From Spirochaetaceae bacterium (lineage in GTDB: Bacteria > Spirochaetota > Spirochaetia > Treponematales > Breznakiellaceae): a stretch of DNA of 47,041 nucleotides. Positions 26,339-34,453 of this stretch are shown one piece after another. Position numbers and translations under genes: made by a program. The DNA is taken from assembly GCA_031281945.1 (NCBI GenBank), contig JAITER010000069.1, positions 1 to 47,041 of the forward strand, given 5' to 3'. The notes beneath the pieces are model-generated. The model was not told where the DNA came from, searched no databases, and saw only the letters and a list, made by a program, of their open reading frames with translations. Each line of letters opens with the position of its first letter. Positions within the stretch are counted from its first letter, which is position 1.

Positions 26339-27889
26339 ATGTGTAAAATAATCCGCAAATGCACAGTCTGCGTTATAATTGCGCTGTTTTTCTATTCCTG
26401 CGAAGGTGAAACGCCGGAAGCGGAAGATCAATCTGGAGGCCAAGGCGAAAAAACCGAGGAAACCGAGGAAGATGAAAAAGTCGAGGAAAAATCCTTTTTC
26501 GCCCAGGATCTTACTACAGAGACAGAGAAGCCCTACAAATTAACTGCGGAGCTTCTGGCGGAAGGCAAGTATTGCAATGTGTGGGTGGAAAAATCAACGC
26601 CAAACGGGAAAGAAACGGCGCAAAAAACTGCGGAGGTTTACGATTCAAAGATTTACCCAAAAATGCTGAACGCTTTTGACGGCGTTGACAAAACGGAATA
26701 TCCAAATAATTTAGGCGCCTTAAACAATATCATGGATTATGCGGACGCTTTAACCGACAAAAACAAAAAACTTACAATTTTATTTTTGGACATTAAAGAC
26801 GGCTACAAAAAAGGCGTTAACAATGGTTATACAGGGGGCTATTTTTCGCCAGAAGATTTTTTTAGCGTTGAGGATTTCCCGGATTCAAACGAGCAGGATA
26901 TGATATACATTGACACATACCCAACTTTTGAGTTTGGAATGGAAGGCGCCTACGAAACGCTTGCGCACGAAATGCAACACTTAATGAACTTTACAACAAG
27001 TTGGGTTAAAAGATTATATGACAACGAGATTTGCACCATGGATTTATGGATAAACGAAGGACTTTCCTCCGCGGCGGAGTATATTTACAGGGGAAACAAC
27101 AAAAACTCGAAGCGTTTGGCGTGGTTCAACGAGGATAGAGAGCAAACAATTGCGAGTGGAAACAACTTTTATATATGGGGCGACAAAAGCCGTTCAATTT
27201 TAGACGAATACGCAACCGTGTATATGTTCTTCCAATGGCTTAGGATTCATAAAGGGGTGGAAATTTACAAAAAAATCATAGTTTCGGAAGAATGGGATTA
27301 TAAAGCCGTAGTAAACGCTTTTAATGCCGGCGCCGGTACAACCATGCAATGGGAAGATATTTTAAAATCGTGGTTCGCCGCGAATCGTTTTAAAAACGCA
27401 ACCGGCCTATACGGATACAAGGGCGAATCTGATTTTAATGGAATTACAACCAGATTCGCGCCGGCAGGCCCCACAATTACACTTTTACCCGGAGAAGGCG
27501 TATACAGCGCGGTTGTTACTGGCGGCAAAAGCATCGAAGAGTACTGCACCGAATCAAGCGGCCCCAACATCAAATACGCCGGACTAAGCGGGAATGCAAT
27601 ATCTGAAGCCACGACTACGGCGGGCGGAGCGCTCCTTACATTTAACTCAAATACAAGTCAAGACCAAGTCGACGCCGACCTGGAAACCGGAAACCTTACA
27701 AACGAAGCCCCCGCAGAACCGGAACAAAGCTTGCTGTTCAACATCGCGGCAAACGCCGGCGGCGGCGGGCCGTTCCGCATAGAAGCGCGCGACATTCTAG
27801 CCTTAAACAAAGCCTCGCGGGACGGGGGGGGGGGGGGGGATCCGGCAAAATTCAACCGGCGCCAAATGCATGACTTTCAAAACAAATAA
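26339..27889 (+). CDS. M30-like metalloprotease lipoprotein A, with a G16 tract near the 3' end
   Basis: A protein of 516 residues from the ATG at 26339, chosen for its AAAGGAG site 6 bases upstream. The lipobox FFYSC is followed by an acidic Glu-rich linker. The zinc motif HEMQH with a downstream INEGLSSAAEY Glu resembles M30 (hyicolysin-type) peptidases. A run of 16 G (27824-27839) encodes Gly near the C-terminus. Slippage would exchange the last 16 residues for one of two other tails, ending at about 27873 or 27911. Tandem with a paralogue 74 bases downstream. Substrate unknown; it probably acts at the cell surface. Confidence 0.88.
   Translation: MCKIIRKCTVCVIIALFFYSCEGETPEAEDQSGGQGEKTEETEEDEKVEEKSFFAQDLTTETEKPYKLTAELLAEGKYCNVWVEKSTPNGKETAQKTAEVYDSKIYPKMLNAFDGVDKTEYPNNLGALNNIMDYADALTDKNKKLTILFLDIKDGYKKGVNNGYTGGYFSPEDFFSVEDFPDSNEQDMIYIDTYPTFEFGMEGAYETLAHEMQHLMNFTTSWVKRLYDNEICTMDLWINEGLSSAAEYIYRGNNKNSKRLAWFNEDREQTIASGNNFYIWGDKSRSILDEYATVYMFFQWLRIHKGVEIYKKIIVSEEWDYKAVVNAFNAGAGTTMQWEDILKSWFAANRFKNATGLYGYKGESDFNGITTRFAPAGPTITLLPGEGVYSAVVTGGKSIEEYCTESSGPNIKYAGLSGNAISEATTTAGGALLTFNSNTSQDQVDADLETGNLTNEAPAEPEQSLLFNIAANAGGGGPFRIEARDILALNKASRDGGGGGDPAKFNRRQMHDFQNK
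27824..27839 (+). repeat. Homopolymeric G tract (16 G)
   Basis: Sixteen consecutive G inside the last 70 bases of the first M30-like protease gene. Runs of this length slip during replication and are typical of contingency loci. It has no equivalent in the downstream paralogue. Confidence 0.95.
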
Positions 27890-27963
27890 TTTTTCGTTTA
27901 ATTTAGAATAAGTCCAATAACTACAGATTTAAGCAGGATTTATTGAAAATCAGGGAGTTTTTT

Positions 27964-29508
27964 ATGACGAACAAAACAACGCGCAAATTTACCGCTCTAA
28001 TATTAACGGCGGCGGTTTTTATTTTTCCTTCATGTAATGAAACGGAGCCGGAACCGGAACTGGAACTGGAAACCAGATCTTTTTGGGCGGTAAATTTTAC
28101 CACCGGAGAATACTACAAAACACAAGCGGAGCTTCTGGTTGAAGGTGCGCATTGCAAGGTGTGGGTGGAAAAATCAACGACAAACGGGCTGGAAGCCGCC
28201 CAAAAAACCGCGGACGCTTACGACAACAGAATTTACCAAAAAATACTGGACGCTTTTGACGGGGTTGGAAAGGTTTCCACCGAAAAGGGCGTGGCGGGAA
28301 ACATTATGGAGTTCGCCGACTATTTGGCGGATTCGGATAAAAAACTCACAATTTTACTTTTAGACATTATAGACGGTTACAAAGGGACTAACGATAGTTA
28401 TACGGGGGGATATTTTTCGTACAGTGATATTATGGGCGGAAAGAATTACCCGAATTCCAATTTGACGGACATGATATACATAGATACATATCCAAATGAG
28501 CCGGGAAGCGAAAGTTCCAACAAAACGCTTGCGCATGAAATGCAACACTTAATGAACTTTACAACAAGTTGGGTTAAAAGATTATATGGCAACACTATTT
28601 ACGCCCTGGATTTATGGATAGACGAAGGCCTTTCCTCTGCGGCGGAATACGTTTACATGGGAAGCAAAGGATCAGACCGCTTGTGGTGGTTCAACAATGA
28701 TATGGAGGGAACTATTGCGCGTGGAAATAATTTTTATGTATGGGGCAACAATACAGGAAAAGACAACTCAATTTTAGACGAATACGCAACCGTGTATATG
28801 TTCTTCCAATGGCTTAGGATTCAGAAAGAGGCGGAAATTTACAAAAAAATCATAGTTTCAAGACAATACGATTACAAGGCTGTAGAAAACGCTTTTAATG
28901 CCGGCGCCGGTACAACCATGCAATGGGAAGATATTCTAAAATCGTGGTTCGCCGCGAATTATTTTAACAACGCAACCGGCCTGTACGGATACAAGGGCGA
29001 ACCTGATTTTAAAGAAATTAAAACCAATTTCGCGCCGGTAGGCCCCACAATTAAACTTTTACCCGAAGAAGGCGTATACAGCGCAGTTGTTAATGGCGAC
29101 AAAAATATCAGTGCGTATACCAGCGGAAGCGGCGCCAACATCAAATACGCCGGACTAAGCGGGAATGCAATATCTGGAATCACGGCTACGGCGGGCGGAG
29201 CGCTTCTTACATTTAATTCCAACACCACTTCGCGTTTTCAAACTGAAGCAGAAGTCAACGCCACCCTGGAAACCGGAAACCTTACAAACGAAACCCCCGC
29301 AGAACCGGAAAAAAATTCGCTGTTCAGCATTACGCAAACGCCGGCGGGCGCCGGGCCGTTCCGCATAGACGCGCGCGACATTCTAGCCCGAAACACCAGC
29401 GGTTCAACGGCGCTTCACCCCAAAAACGCAAGCGTCTCCGGCGCTCTAACCATAGACGCCGGGCGTCTTCTGTACAACGTAAAAACGGAGGAGCAAAATG
29501 AAAAATAA
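27964..29508 (+). CDS. M30-like metalloprotease lipoprotein B
   Basis: A protein of 514 residues from the ATG at 27964, with an AGGGAG site 6 bases before it. The lipobox is FPSCNE after a hydrophobic segment. HEMQH with downstream IDEGLSSAAEY gives the putative zinc site. It is a close paralogue of protein A; the nucleotide blocks around HEMQH (28529-28589) and around ILDEYATVYMFFQWLRI are nearly identical to the first copy, while the N-terminal linker and C-terminus differ. The tail has no homopolymer and continues to LTIDAGRLLYNVKTEEQ. Its stop overlaps the next gene's start region. Confidence 0.88.
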   Translation: MTNKTTRKFTALILTAAVFIFPSCNETEPEPELELETRSFWAVNFTTGEYYKTQAELLVEGAHCKVWVEKSTTNGLEAAQKTADAYDNRIYQKILDAFDGVGKVSTEKGVAGNIMEFADYLADSDKKLTILLLDIIDGYKGTNDSYTGGYFSYSDIMGGKNYPNSNLTDMIYIDTYPNEPGSESSNKTLAHEMQHLMNFTTSWVKRLYGNTIYALDLWIDEGLSSAAEYVYMGSKGSDRLWWFNNDMEGTIARGNNFYVWGNNTGKDNSILDEYATVYMFFQWLRIQKEAEIYKKIIVSRQYDYKAVENAFNAGAGTTMQWEDILKSWFAANYFNNATGLYGYKGEPDFKEIKTNFAPVGPTIKLLPEEGVYSAVVNGDKNISAYTSGSGANIKYAGLSGNAISGITATAGGALLTFNSNTTSRFQTEAEVNATLETGNLTNETPAEPEKNSLFSITQTPAGAGPFRIDARDILARNTSGSTALHPKNASVSGALTIDAGRLLYNVKTEEQNEK

Positions 29509-29878
29509 GGCGGTTTGTTTAGGGTTGCTGTTTCTTTGCTCATCATTTTTTGCTTTTGGAATGGAAAGTGAAAAAAAAGAAAAAAAAAGCGCCGCTAAAT
29601 CGCCCGCGCCAGCCAGCCGGAACGAAGGCGCTTTAGGCGTAAAAGTGAAGGTTTCGGGGCGGGTGCGGCTTGTTGGAAACAACCCTTTTCCAGATCTGGT
29701 TATAACAGGCGAAAATCGCGAATGGTTTATAAGCAAAGAAGACGAAAGCAAGCTTTTGGATTTTCAGCAACAGTTCGTTACCGTAGAAGGGGTGGAAACT
29801 TACGCAGACCTTAGCTTCGCAAACGGCCTTTCGGCGGGCAGACGCTATACTTTAAAGAATATCAAACTTATTGAGTAA
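29498..29878 (+). CDS. Small periplasmic protein of unknown function
   Basis: A 126-residue protein with a signal peptide ending near FAFGM and a Lys/Ala-rich linker. The compact domain (VSGRVRLVGNNPFPDLVITG through QQFVTVEGVETYADLSF) reads like a small beta-barrel of OB type. The start lies inside the last codons of the preceding protease gene (11-base overlap) and has a GGAGG site, so it is co-translated. It could be an accessory of the proteases, but nothing shows it directly. Confidence 0.8.
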   Translation: MKNKAVCLGLLFLCSSFFAFGMESEKKEKKSAAKSPAPASRNEGALGVKVKVSGRVRLVGNNPFPDLVITGENREWFISKEDESKLLDFQQQFVTVEGVETYADLSFANGLSAGRRYTLKNIKLIE

Positions 29879-29946
29879 AGGCCGCCTAAAACTCAAAAAA
29901 GGCGTCTGGTTGCGCACGGCGGGCCTGTTTAAAACCTATCGCGGGT

Positions 29947-30522
29947 TTATAACAGGCTTTTTAAAAAAATCAGGTTTGAACGGCCGTATTCTTTACGGCC
30001 CGTTTCTTCAAGCAAATTTTTTGGGTACGATATTTGTTCTTCACGCGGGTAGTGCAAAATAAGCAACGATTTTCCGCCGGCTTCCGTTTCACCAGCCCCG
30101 CCGCTTTTATGGCCCATCAAAACCGAAGCCGCTATGTCGCGGATTAATTCGTTTTTGTAAGCGTACGGAAAAGGCGGGTCGCAAAAGATAACGTCAAATT
30201 TTCGTTTAGCCCTTTTAACATACAGTTCACAGGCCATAAACCGGCAGTTTATGCGCTGCGGAAGCGCTATGGCGGCGTTTTGAATAAGAGTTTTGCTTTT
30301 TAGCGCATCCCTCTCCACGGCCTCTACCGGCGAGGCGCCGCGGGAAACCGCTTCCAACGCAACTACGCCGCTACCGGAGAACAGATCTAAAAAAGACTTC
30401 CCGTCAAGATCGCCCAATATCGCAAAAAGGCTTTCACGCATTCTGTCCATAGCCGGTCTCACGGCGCCGGACGGCGGGAACAGCACTTTACGCCCGCACA
30501 AACGTCCGCCGGTTATTCGCAT
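29947..30522 (-). CDS. rsmD: 16S rRNA (guanine(966)-N2)-methyltransferase
   Basis: RsmD methylates G966 of 16S rRNA using S-adenosylmethionine. The 191-residue length is typical. The start MRITGGRLCGR and VRPAMDRMRESLFAIL match the family's usual opening. The SAM motif is LDLFSGSGVVALEAVSRG at about 45-62 and the catalytic DPPF follows FDVIFC near residue 117. It overlaps the upstream gene by one base (TAATG) and is last in a three-gene minus operon. Confidence 0.95.
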   Translation of the reverse strand: MRITGGRLCGRKVLFPPSGAVRPAMDRMRESLFAILGDLDGKSFLDLFSGSGVVALEAVSRGASPVEAVERDALKSKTLIQNAAIALPQRINCRFMACELYVKRAKRKFDVIFCDPPFPYAYKNELIRDIAASVLMGHKSGGAGETEAGGKSLLILHYPREEQISYPKNLLEETGRKEYGRSNLIFLKSLL

Positions 30523-30968
30523 TAGTTGTTGCTTAAAAGAGCGGCGAGCTCATCTTGGCTTACAACGCGGCTTTCCACGGAGGAAGCCGGCGCTTCTTTC
30601 ATTAGGCCGTCTATCTGCGCTATACGCGCCGCTGATTTTTCGGACAAAGCCTGAATAGCAGGCTCTATAACCGGAAAATTGCGGACTGAAAAAAATATGT
30701 TGCCGTGAAGTATATTAAACAGCACGTTAGAAAAACGCACTTCCATTTCGTATAGATTATGAAGCTGTTCATCACGTTCAATAAGCTGTTTGTTATTGGC
30801 CAGGTTATCCAAAAGCATGGCCGAACACATTCCTATAAAATCACAGTCTTCCACCGTTTTGTTAAGAAAAATTTCCGCATTCGCGTCCAGCGCAAGCAAA
30901 TCTTGAATCATCCTTACCCGTGTATTCAAAATGAATATGTTGTCTTCGTAATTTAAATATTTATTCAT
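30522..30968 (-). CDS. Conserved-looking protein of unknown function
   Basis: A protein of 148 residues from the ATG at 30968, which overlaps the LysM gene's end by 8 bases; the longer frame back to 31076 lies inside that gene. It is a soluble, mainly helical protein (NYEDNIFILNTRVRMIQDLL; ERDEQLHNLYEMEVRFSNVL) without a signal peptide. Family not recognised. Its position between a LysM protein and rsmD gives no functional clue beyond co-expression. Confidence 0.8.
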   Translation of the reverse strand: MNKYLNYEDNIFILNTRVRMIQDLLALDANAEIFLNKTVEDCDFIGMCSAMLLDNLANNKQLIERDEQLHNLYEMEVRFSNVLFNILHGNIFFSVRNFPVIEPAIQALSEKSAARIAQIDGLMKEAPASSVESRVVSQDELAALLSNN

Positions 30969-31911
30969 ACAGATTATTTGTTTTTTCCGGCTTATATAGC
31001 ACGCCCGTGTCATAAAGCCCGCTTCGGTATTCATCGCCATTAACATCCGGTATATCGATAAGAGAACCGGTTTCAATTAAATCAGGATTGTTTTCATCCG
31101 GCAAGTTATGCTTATTAGCCATATACAAAACAGTCCACCGCCACGGCGTGCCATAAAAACGCGCGGATATATTCCAAAGACAATCGCCAAACTCATCCCA
31201 GGGCCTCACCTTGTACTGCGTAGGCAAGCGCGGCTGACTTTTGACAACCTCCGCCATCTTTTCTTTGGGCGGCGGCGCGGCCACGTCTATAAGGTCTTCT
31301 ATTACTTTCTCCGACCAAACTATTACAGCGTCCAAGTCGCCGCCGTTGCGCGCGCCCACGGCTTCGGCGTAATCCGTTTGCGCCTGCTCAACTTCTTTTT
31401 TGTAATACTCCGCCGCGCCGGAAGTTTTCGCCCATTCAAAACGTTTTTGAGCTTCCGCAAAACGTAAAGCGGCCAACCGCGATTTTATTTTATTTGAAAT
31501 ATACTCGTCCGAAAGCTTCGCCAACCGTTCCGCCTCCGACGAATTCCACGCCGATTCCTCGTATTCGCCCAATGAAAAAGCAAGCCTCGCTAAACTGGCG
31601 TAGCGCAGGCTGTCCAGATAGTATTTGTTGTTTTTTAAACCGGAAGGCGTAGAATCCTGGAGCGGGCCGTCCTGAAGATCCTCCAAAGAATCGCCGGTTT
31701 CAGCCGTTGCGGTTTGCGTAAAATCAGTTTCGCCGCTTGAAACCGCCGCCTCATCATGCAACCCTTCTTCCACGCCGCCGGATTCCTCGTACAAGGCGTC
31801 CGCATCGCCGGTTTCCGGGTCTGTATAGCCGCTTTCATTTGCTTTTACAGTAAAATTGGCGGCAAGAAAAAAGAGGGAAACAAAAAAGACAAGTTCGCGC
31901 CTTTTAAACAT
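30961..31911 (-). CDS. Secreted LysM-domain protein
   Basis: A 316-residue protein with a signal peptide ending near TVKANE. An acidic Glu/Asp/Thr-rich linker is followed by an Ala-rich helical region (about 100-215) with TPR-like spacing. A C-terminal LysM-like domain (about 232-290) reads YKVRPWDEFGDCLWNISARF, then W-x-x-LYMANKHNL and a final GSLIDIP. LysM binds GlcNAc-containing polymers such as peptidoglycan, so it should sit in the periplasm on the wall. Divergent from maf. Confidence 0.9.
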   Translation of the reverse strand: MFKRRELVFFVSLFFLAANFTVKANESGYTDPETGDADALYEESGGVEEGLHDEAAVSSGETDFTQTATAETGDSLEDLQDGPLQDSTPSGLKNNKYYLDSLRYASLARLAFSLGEYEESAWNSSEAERLAKLSDEYISNKIKSRLAALRFAEAQKRFEWAKTSGAAEYYKKEVEQAQTDYAEAVGARNGGDLDAVIVWSEKVIEDLIDVAAPPPKEKMAEVVKSQPRLPTQYKVRPWDEFGDCLWNISARFYGTPWRWTVLYMANKHNLPDENNPDLIETGSLIDIPDVNGDEYRSGLYDTGVLYKPEKTNNLYE

Positions 31912-32056
31912 ATCATCTTACATATCGGCGTTTACCAGCGTAAAATTTATAAACAGCGTCTGGCCACAAAGCAACCGGCTTTGCGGACAGATGCTAAATA
32001 ACACTGTGGATAAAACAAGAGTTGATGTTTTTTGGATTTTTTTGTAAGTTAAAATT

Positions 32057-32641
32057 ATGGAACCAATCGTTTTGGCGTCCGGAAGCATTCGCAGACACGA
32101 GTATTTTAAAACCCTTCACTTGCCGTTCAGCATTATGGTTCCAGGAATAGACGAAGACAACAAAGATATGCTTCCGCCTGAAGACCTGGCGAAAAGCCTT
32201 GCGAAGCGCAAAATCGAAGCCGTTATAAAAAACCTTTCAAACCGCATTCCACGCTGGATTTGCTCTGCGGACACTCTTATTTCGCTGGACGGGGCCGTTA
32301 TAGGCAAAAGCAAAAATCGCGAAGAAGCAAAAGAAACCTTGGTTAAACTCGCGGGGCGCAGTCATAATGTAATTACCGCGATAGCCCTTTTTAACGGCAG
32401 AGAACGTAAAACAGACTGCCGTTTGAATATAAGCGCCGTTCGTTTCGCCAAACTGCAGGAAAAAGAAATTGAATGGTACCTGGACACCTGCGAATGGCAG
32501 GGTTCAGCCGGCGCCTACAAAGTGCAGGGCCTCGCCGCCTGTTTTATAGACCGCATAGAGGGGTCTTATCATTCAATAGCGGGATTCCCCGTACACGAAT
32601 TTTACAAAATGTTAATGGACAACGGTTACGATTACTCGTAA
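32057..32641 (+). CDS. maf: Maf-like nucleoside triphosphate pyrophosphatase
   Basis: A 194-residue cytoplasmic house-cleaning enzyme. Maf proteins hydrolyse dTTP/UTP or modified nucleotides. Motifs in order: VLASGSIRRHEYF (usually LASASPRR), ICSADTLISLDGAVIGKSKN, LAGRSHNVITAI, then WQGSAGAYKVQGLAACF and IEGSYHSIAGFPVHEF. The usual GKAGAY is GSAGAY here. No good Shine-Dalgarno is visible. Typical length and complete motifs. Confidence 0.93.
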   Translation: MEPIVLASGSIRRHEYFKTLHLPFSIMVPGIDEDNKDMLPPEDLAKSLAKRKIEAVIKNLSNRIPRWICSADTLISLDGAVIGKSKNREEAKETLVKLAGRSHNVITAIALFNGRERKTDCRLNISAVRFAKLQEKEIEWYLDTCEWQGSAGAYKVQGLAACFIDRIEGSYHSIAGFPVHEFYKMLMDNGYDYS

Positions 32642-33091
32642 TTAAAAACACAAAACAAATATATTTTCAAATTAATTTTTTATAGCAGGAAGATCGCATT
32701 TTGATTTTAAGCCGGCAAAGAGGCTTTTAAAAAAAGCCCGGCTGTTTGGGCCGGACTGGACTCTCCAAAGTCTGCAACGGTTGCGCGCGCCGTCCAAACA
32801 CAGTCAGGCATTTAAAATAGGCGCGCTCGTCAACCTCTGGATTGCCGGGTTGTTGCACCCGGCGGCAAAAACAATCCTTCTAATTTTTTTACTTTTTCGA
32901 CAAGGAAGTTCTTTCTTCCAGAACTTCAAATGTTTTTTTAACGGGTAATTTTATTTTTTCCTCCCGGCTCATCAATTCGAAACATAACGCCATTTTTATG
33001 TTATGGCGATAATCATTCTATCCTCTCACGCAATATGGAAACCGCCCCCAGCCGGTAAAGGATGAGGGCCTGGTCAAATCACCGCTGGGAG
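32642..33091. other. Structured intergenic region after maf
   Basis: About 450 bases between convergent genes. Several small stems are visible: ccggc/gccgg near 32738-32754, gccgggt/acccggc near 32847-32866, gaagttct/agaacttc near 32904-32928, and cccagc/gctggg at 33047-33052 and 33084-33089. They may include terminators, but none is followed by a clear T run. I recognise no RNA gene. Confidence 0.4.
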
Positions 33092-33451
33092 TTATTTTTT
33101 CTTCTGGTTGCAAAGATTGCAGACCAGGCAAATTCCGCCGACGATAGCACCGCCCGCGGCGAGACCCCATCCAACCGGCCCCATGGCCGCTAAAATGGCG
33201 GCCCCGCCGGCCATTCCCGCGCCGCCGGCGGCTACCGATCCGCCGCCAATGGCCGCCAGGGTTGCGCTTGCAGCCGCCGCGCCGGACAATGACGATATGG
33301 CTACCCCTGTCGAGGCCGTACCTACCGCGCCAACAATAGCGGTTGTGGCGGAAGCTCCGCCAAGGGCTAAAGCAGTTCCAGCCGCCGCAGTCCCGGCTCC
33401 GGCAATTACTCCAGCGTTTTTACCTTCCTTTTTTTCTTCTTTTTTATTCAT
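33092..33451 (-). CDS. Gly/Ala-rich membrane-active-looking protein
   Basis: A 119-residue protein with a charged N-terminus (KKEEKKEGK), then about 90 residues of Ala/Gly/Ser/Thr and Val with glycine-zipper spacing (SLSGAAAASATLAAIGGGS, then AAGGAGMAGGAAILAAM), and a C-terminal GGICLVCNLCNQKKK with two Cys. Similar Gly/Ala modules occur, to my memory, in many uncharacterised bacterial proteins, some toxin-like, and are thought to insert in membranes. A clear AAAAGGAG site precedes the ATG. It may be co-transcribed with the small frame at 33464-33724. Function unknown. Confidence 0.75.
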   Translation of the reverse strand: MNKKEEKKEGKNAGVIAGAGTAAAGTALALGGASATTAIVGAVGTASTGVAISSLSGAAAASATLAAIGGGSVAAGGAGMAGGAAILAAMGPVGWGLAAGGAIVGGICLVCNLCNQKKK

Positions 33452-33463
33452 TGTGTTCTCCTT

Positions 33464-33724
33464 TTAGGGACTTTTCCCCAAAAACAAGACATATTTCCAA
33501 GGTGATAGATATAAATGTTCTTCACCCGGCGGCCCGGACAACAATCCCTCCGGGCTGGGCTTTCCGTTCAAAGTGATTCCGCAATGTTCCCGCGCATCCT
33601 CCAGCCAGGCGGCTTCGTTCCGCATGGGTAATGAGGGATTAACGGGAAAATTTCCGCCCCGGCCTCCGGCTTTATTCAGGGCGCTACTTGCCGCCCCGCC
33701 GGTAGGCGGGAACGGCGTCAGCAC
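33464..33724 (-). CDS. Possible small gene upstream of the Gly/Ala-rich protein
   Basis: An 86-codon frame beginning with GTG and ending inside the ribosome site of the next gene (12-base gap). The C-terminal half (RNEAAWLEDAREHCGITLNG, then PGEEHLYLSPWKYVLFLG) looks protein-like; the N-terminal third is Pro/Gly-rich and could be non-coding. No Shine-Dalgarno supports the GTG. It could be a true partner gene, or the 3' remnant of a longer gene. Confidence 0.35.
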   Translation of the reverse strand: MLTPFPPTGGAASSALNKAGGRGGNFPVNPSLPMRNEAAWLEDAREHCGITLNGKPSPEGLLSGPPGEEHLYLSPWKYVLFLGKSP

Positions 33725-34453
33725 ATAATAAATAAGGATATATTATAATTGGTAATAATTAGAGCGGCTTTCGCCTATTTGTATTAAATTGCAAGCATCA
33801 CTGCTTGCCTGGTATATATGGGCGGGGCTAGCATCCCCAATTTATTTTGCGGCAGGTTTGCCTATTATATATTGTCATATTGCCGGAGCCGTCGCCCCGA
33901 TTGATTTTTACCGGGCGGTTTATGCTAGAAACAGCCTTTCAAAATCCTTCAGATCTGATGCAACGAATGTATCAACTCGTGTAAATAATGTCAAGTGATT
34001 CTTGAAAAACAAAAAATCCCGCCCGTGATTTTAAGATAATAGCGCCGCCGGTTTTAAAGGCAAAAAGGCGGCGGTGCGGAATGGGCTTTCTCAAAATCCT
34101 TTGACGCGGAATTGGCAAGCGTTCTTTTACACGGGCTTTCCTCAAAATGCGCCGGCGCAACTTTTTTGGAACCCGCCTTAGTTTTTTAGGGAACGCTAAA
34201 ATTTTAAGGCCTTGTTTACCGCTGTCGCTCCAACGCTTTTCATGCTAAAATAAATTTGTTTGAAGGCTGGCGGCAATCATCGTTTATAAGCATCAAACAC
34301 GTAATCAAGTCTGTTACAAAATCCGGCTGGTTTTTATTCAGGCTGTTGCGGGTTTCTTCGGCCTTAGCCTGGCGAAGCCGCGTTTTTAAATTACGCCCTC
34401 CCAAACTGAAGTTTTGGGATAGGCTCACTTGCAAACAAAACCTGGAGGTAAAA
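33725..34453. other. Gene-poor stretch upstream of glgA
   Basis: About 730 bases with no convincing gene. An AT-rich segment at 33722-33770 could hold a minus-strand promoter. Small stems include gcaagca/tgcttgc near 33791-33808 and cgccgcc/ggcggcg near 34042-34075. The words gggctttct-caaaat and gggctttcctcaaaat recur about 50 bases apart near 34083 and 34133. Open frames at 33789-33998 and 34256-34453 lack start signals. Confidence 0.45.

Noticed and set aside
33789-33998. 69-codon plus-strand gene
   Set aside because: No ribosome site, overlaps small stems, and the translation is not protein-like beyond a chance hydrophobic run.
34256-34453. N-terminal extension of glycogen synthase
   Set aside because: The in-frame ATG at 34454 has a GGAGGT site and starts exactly at the family N-terminus.
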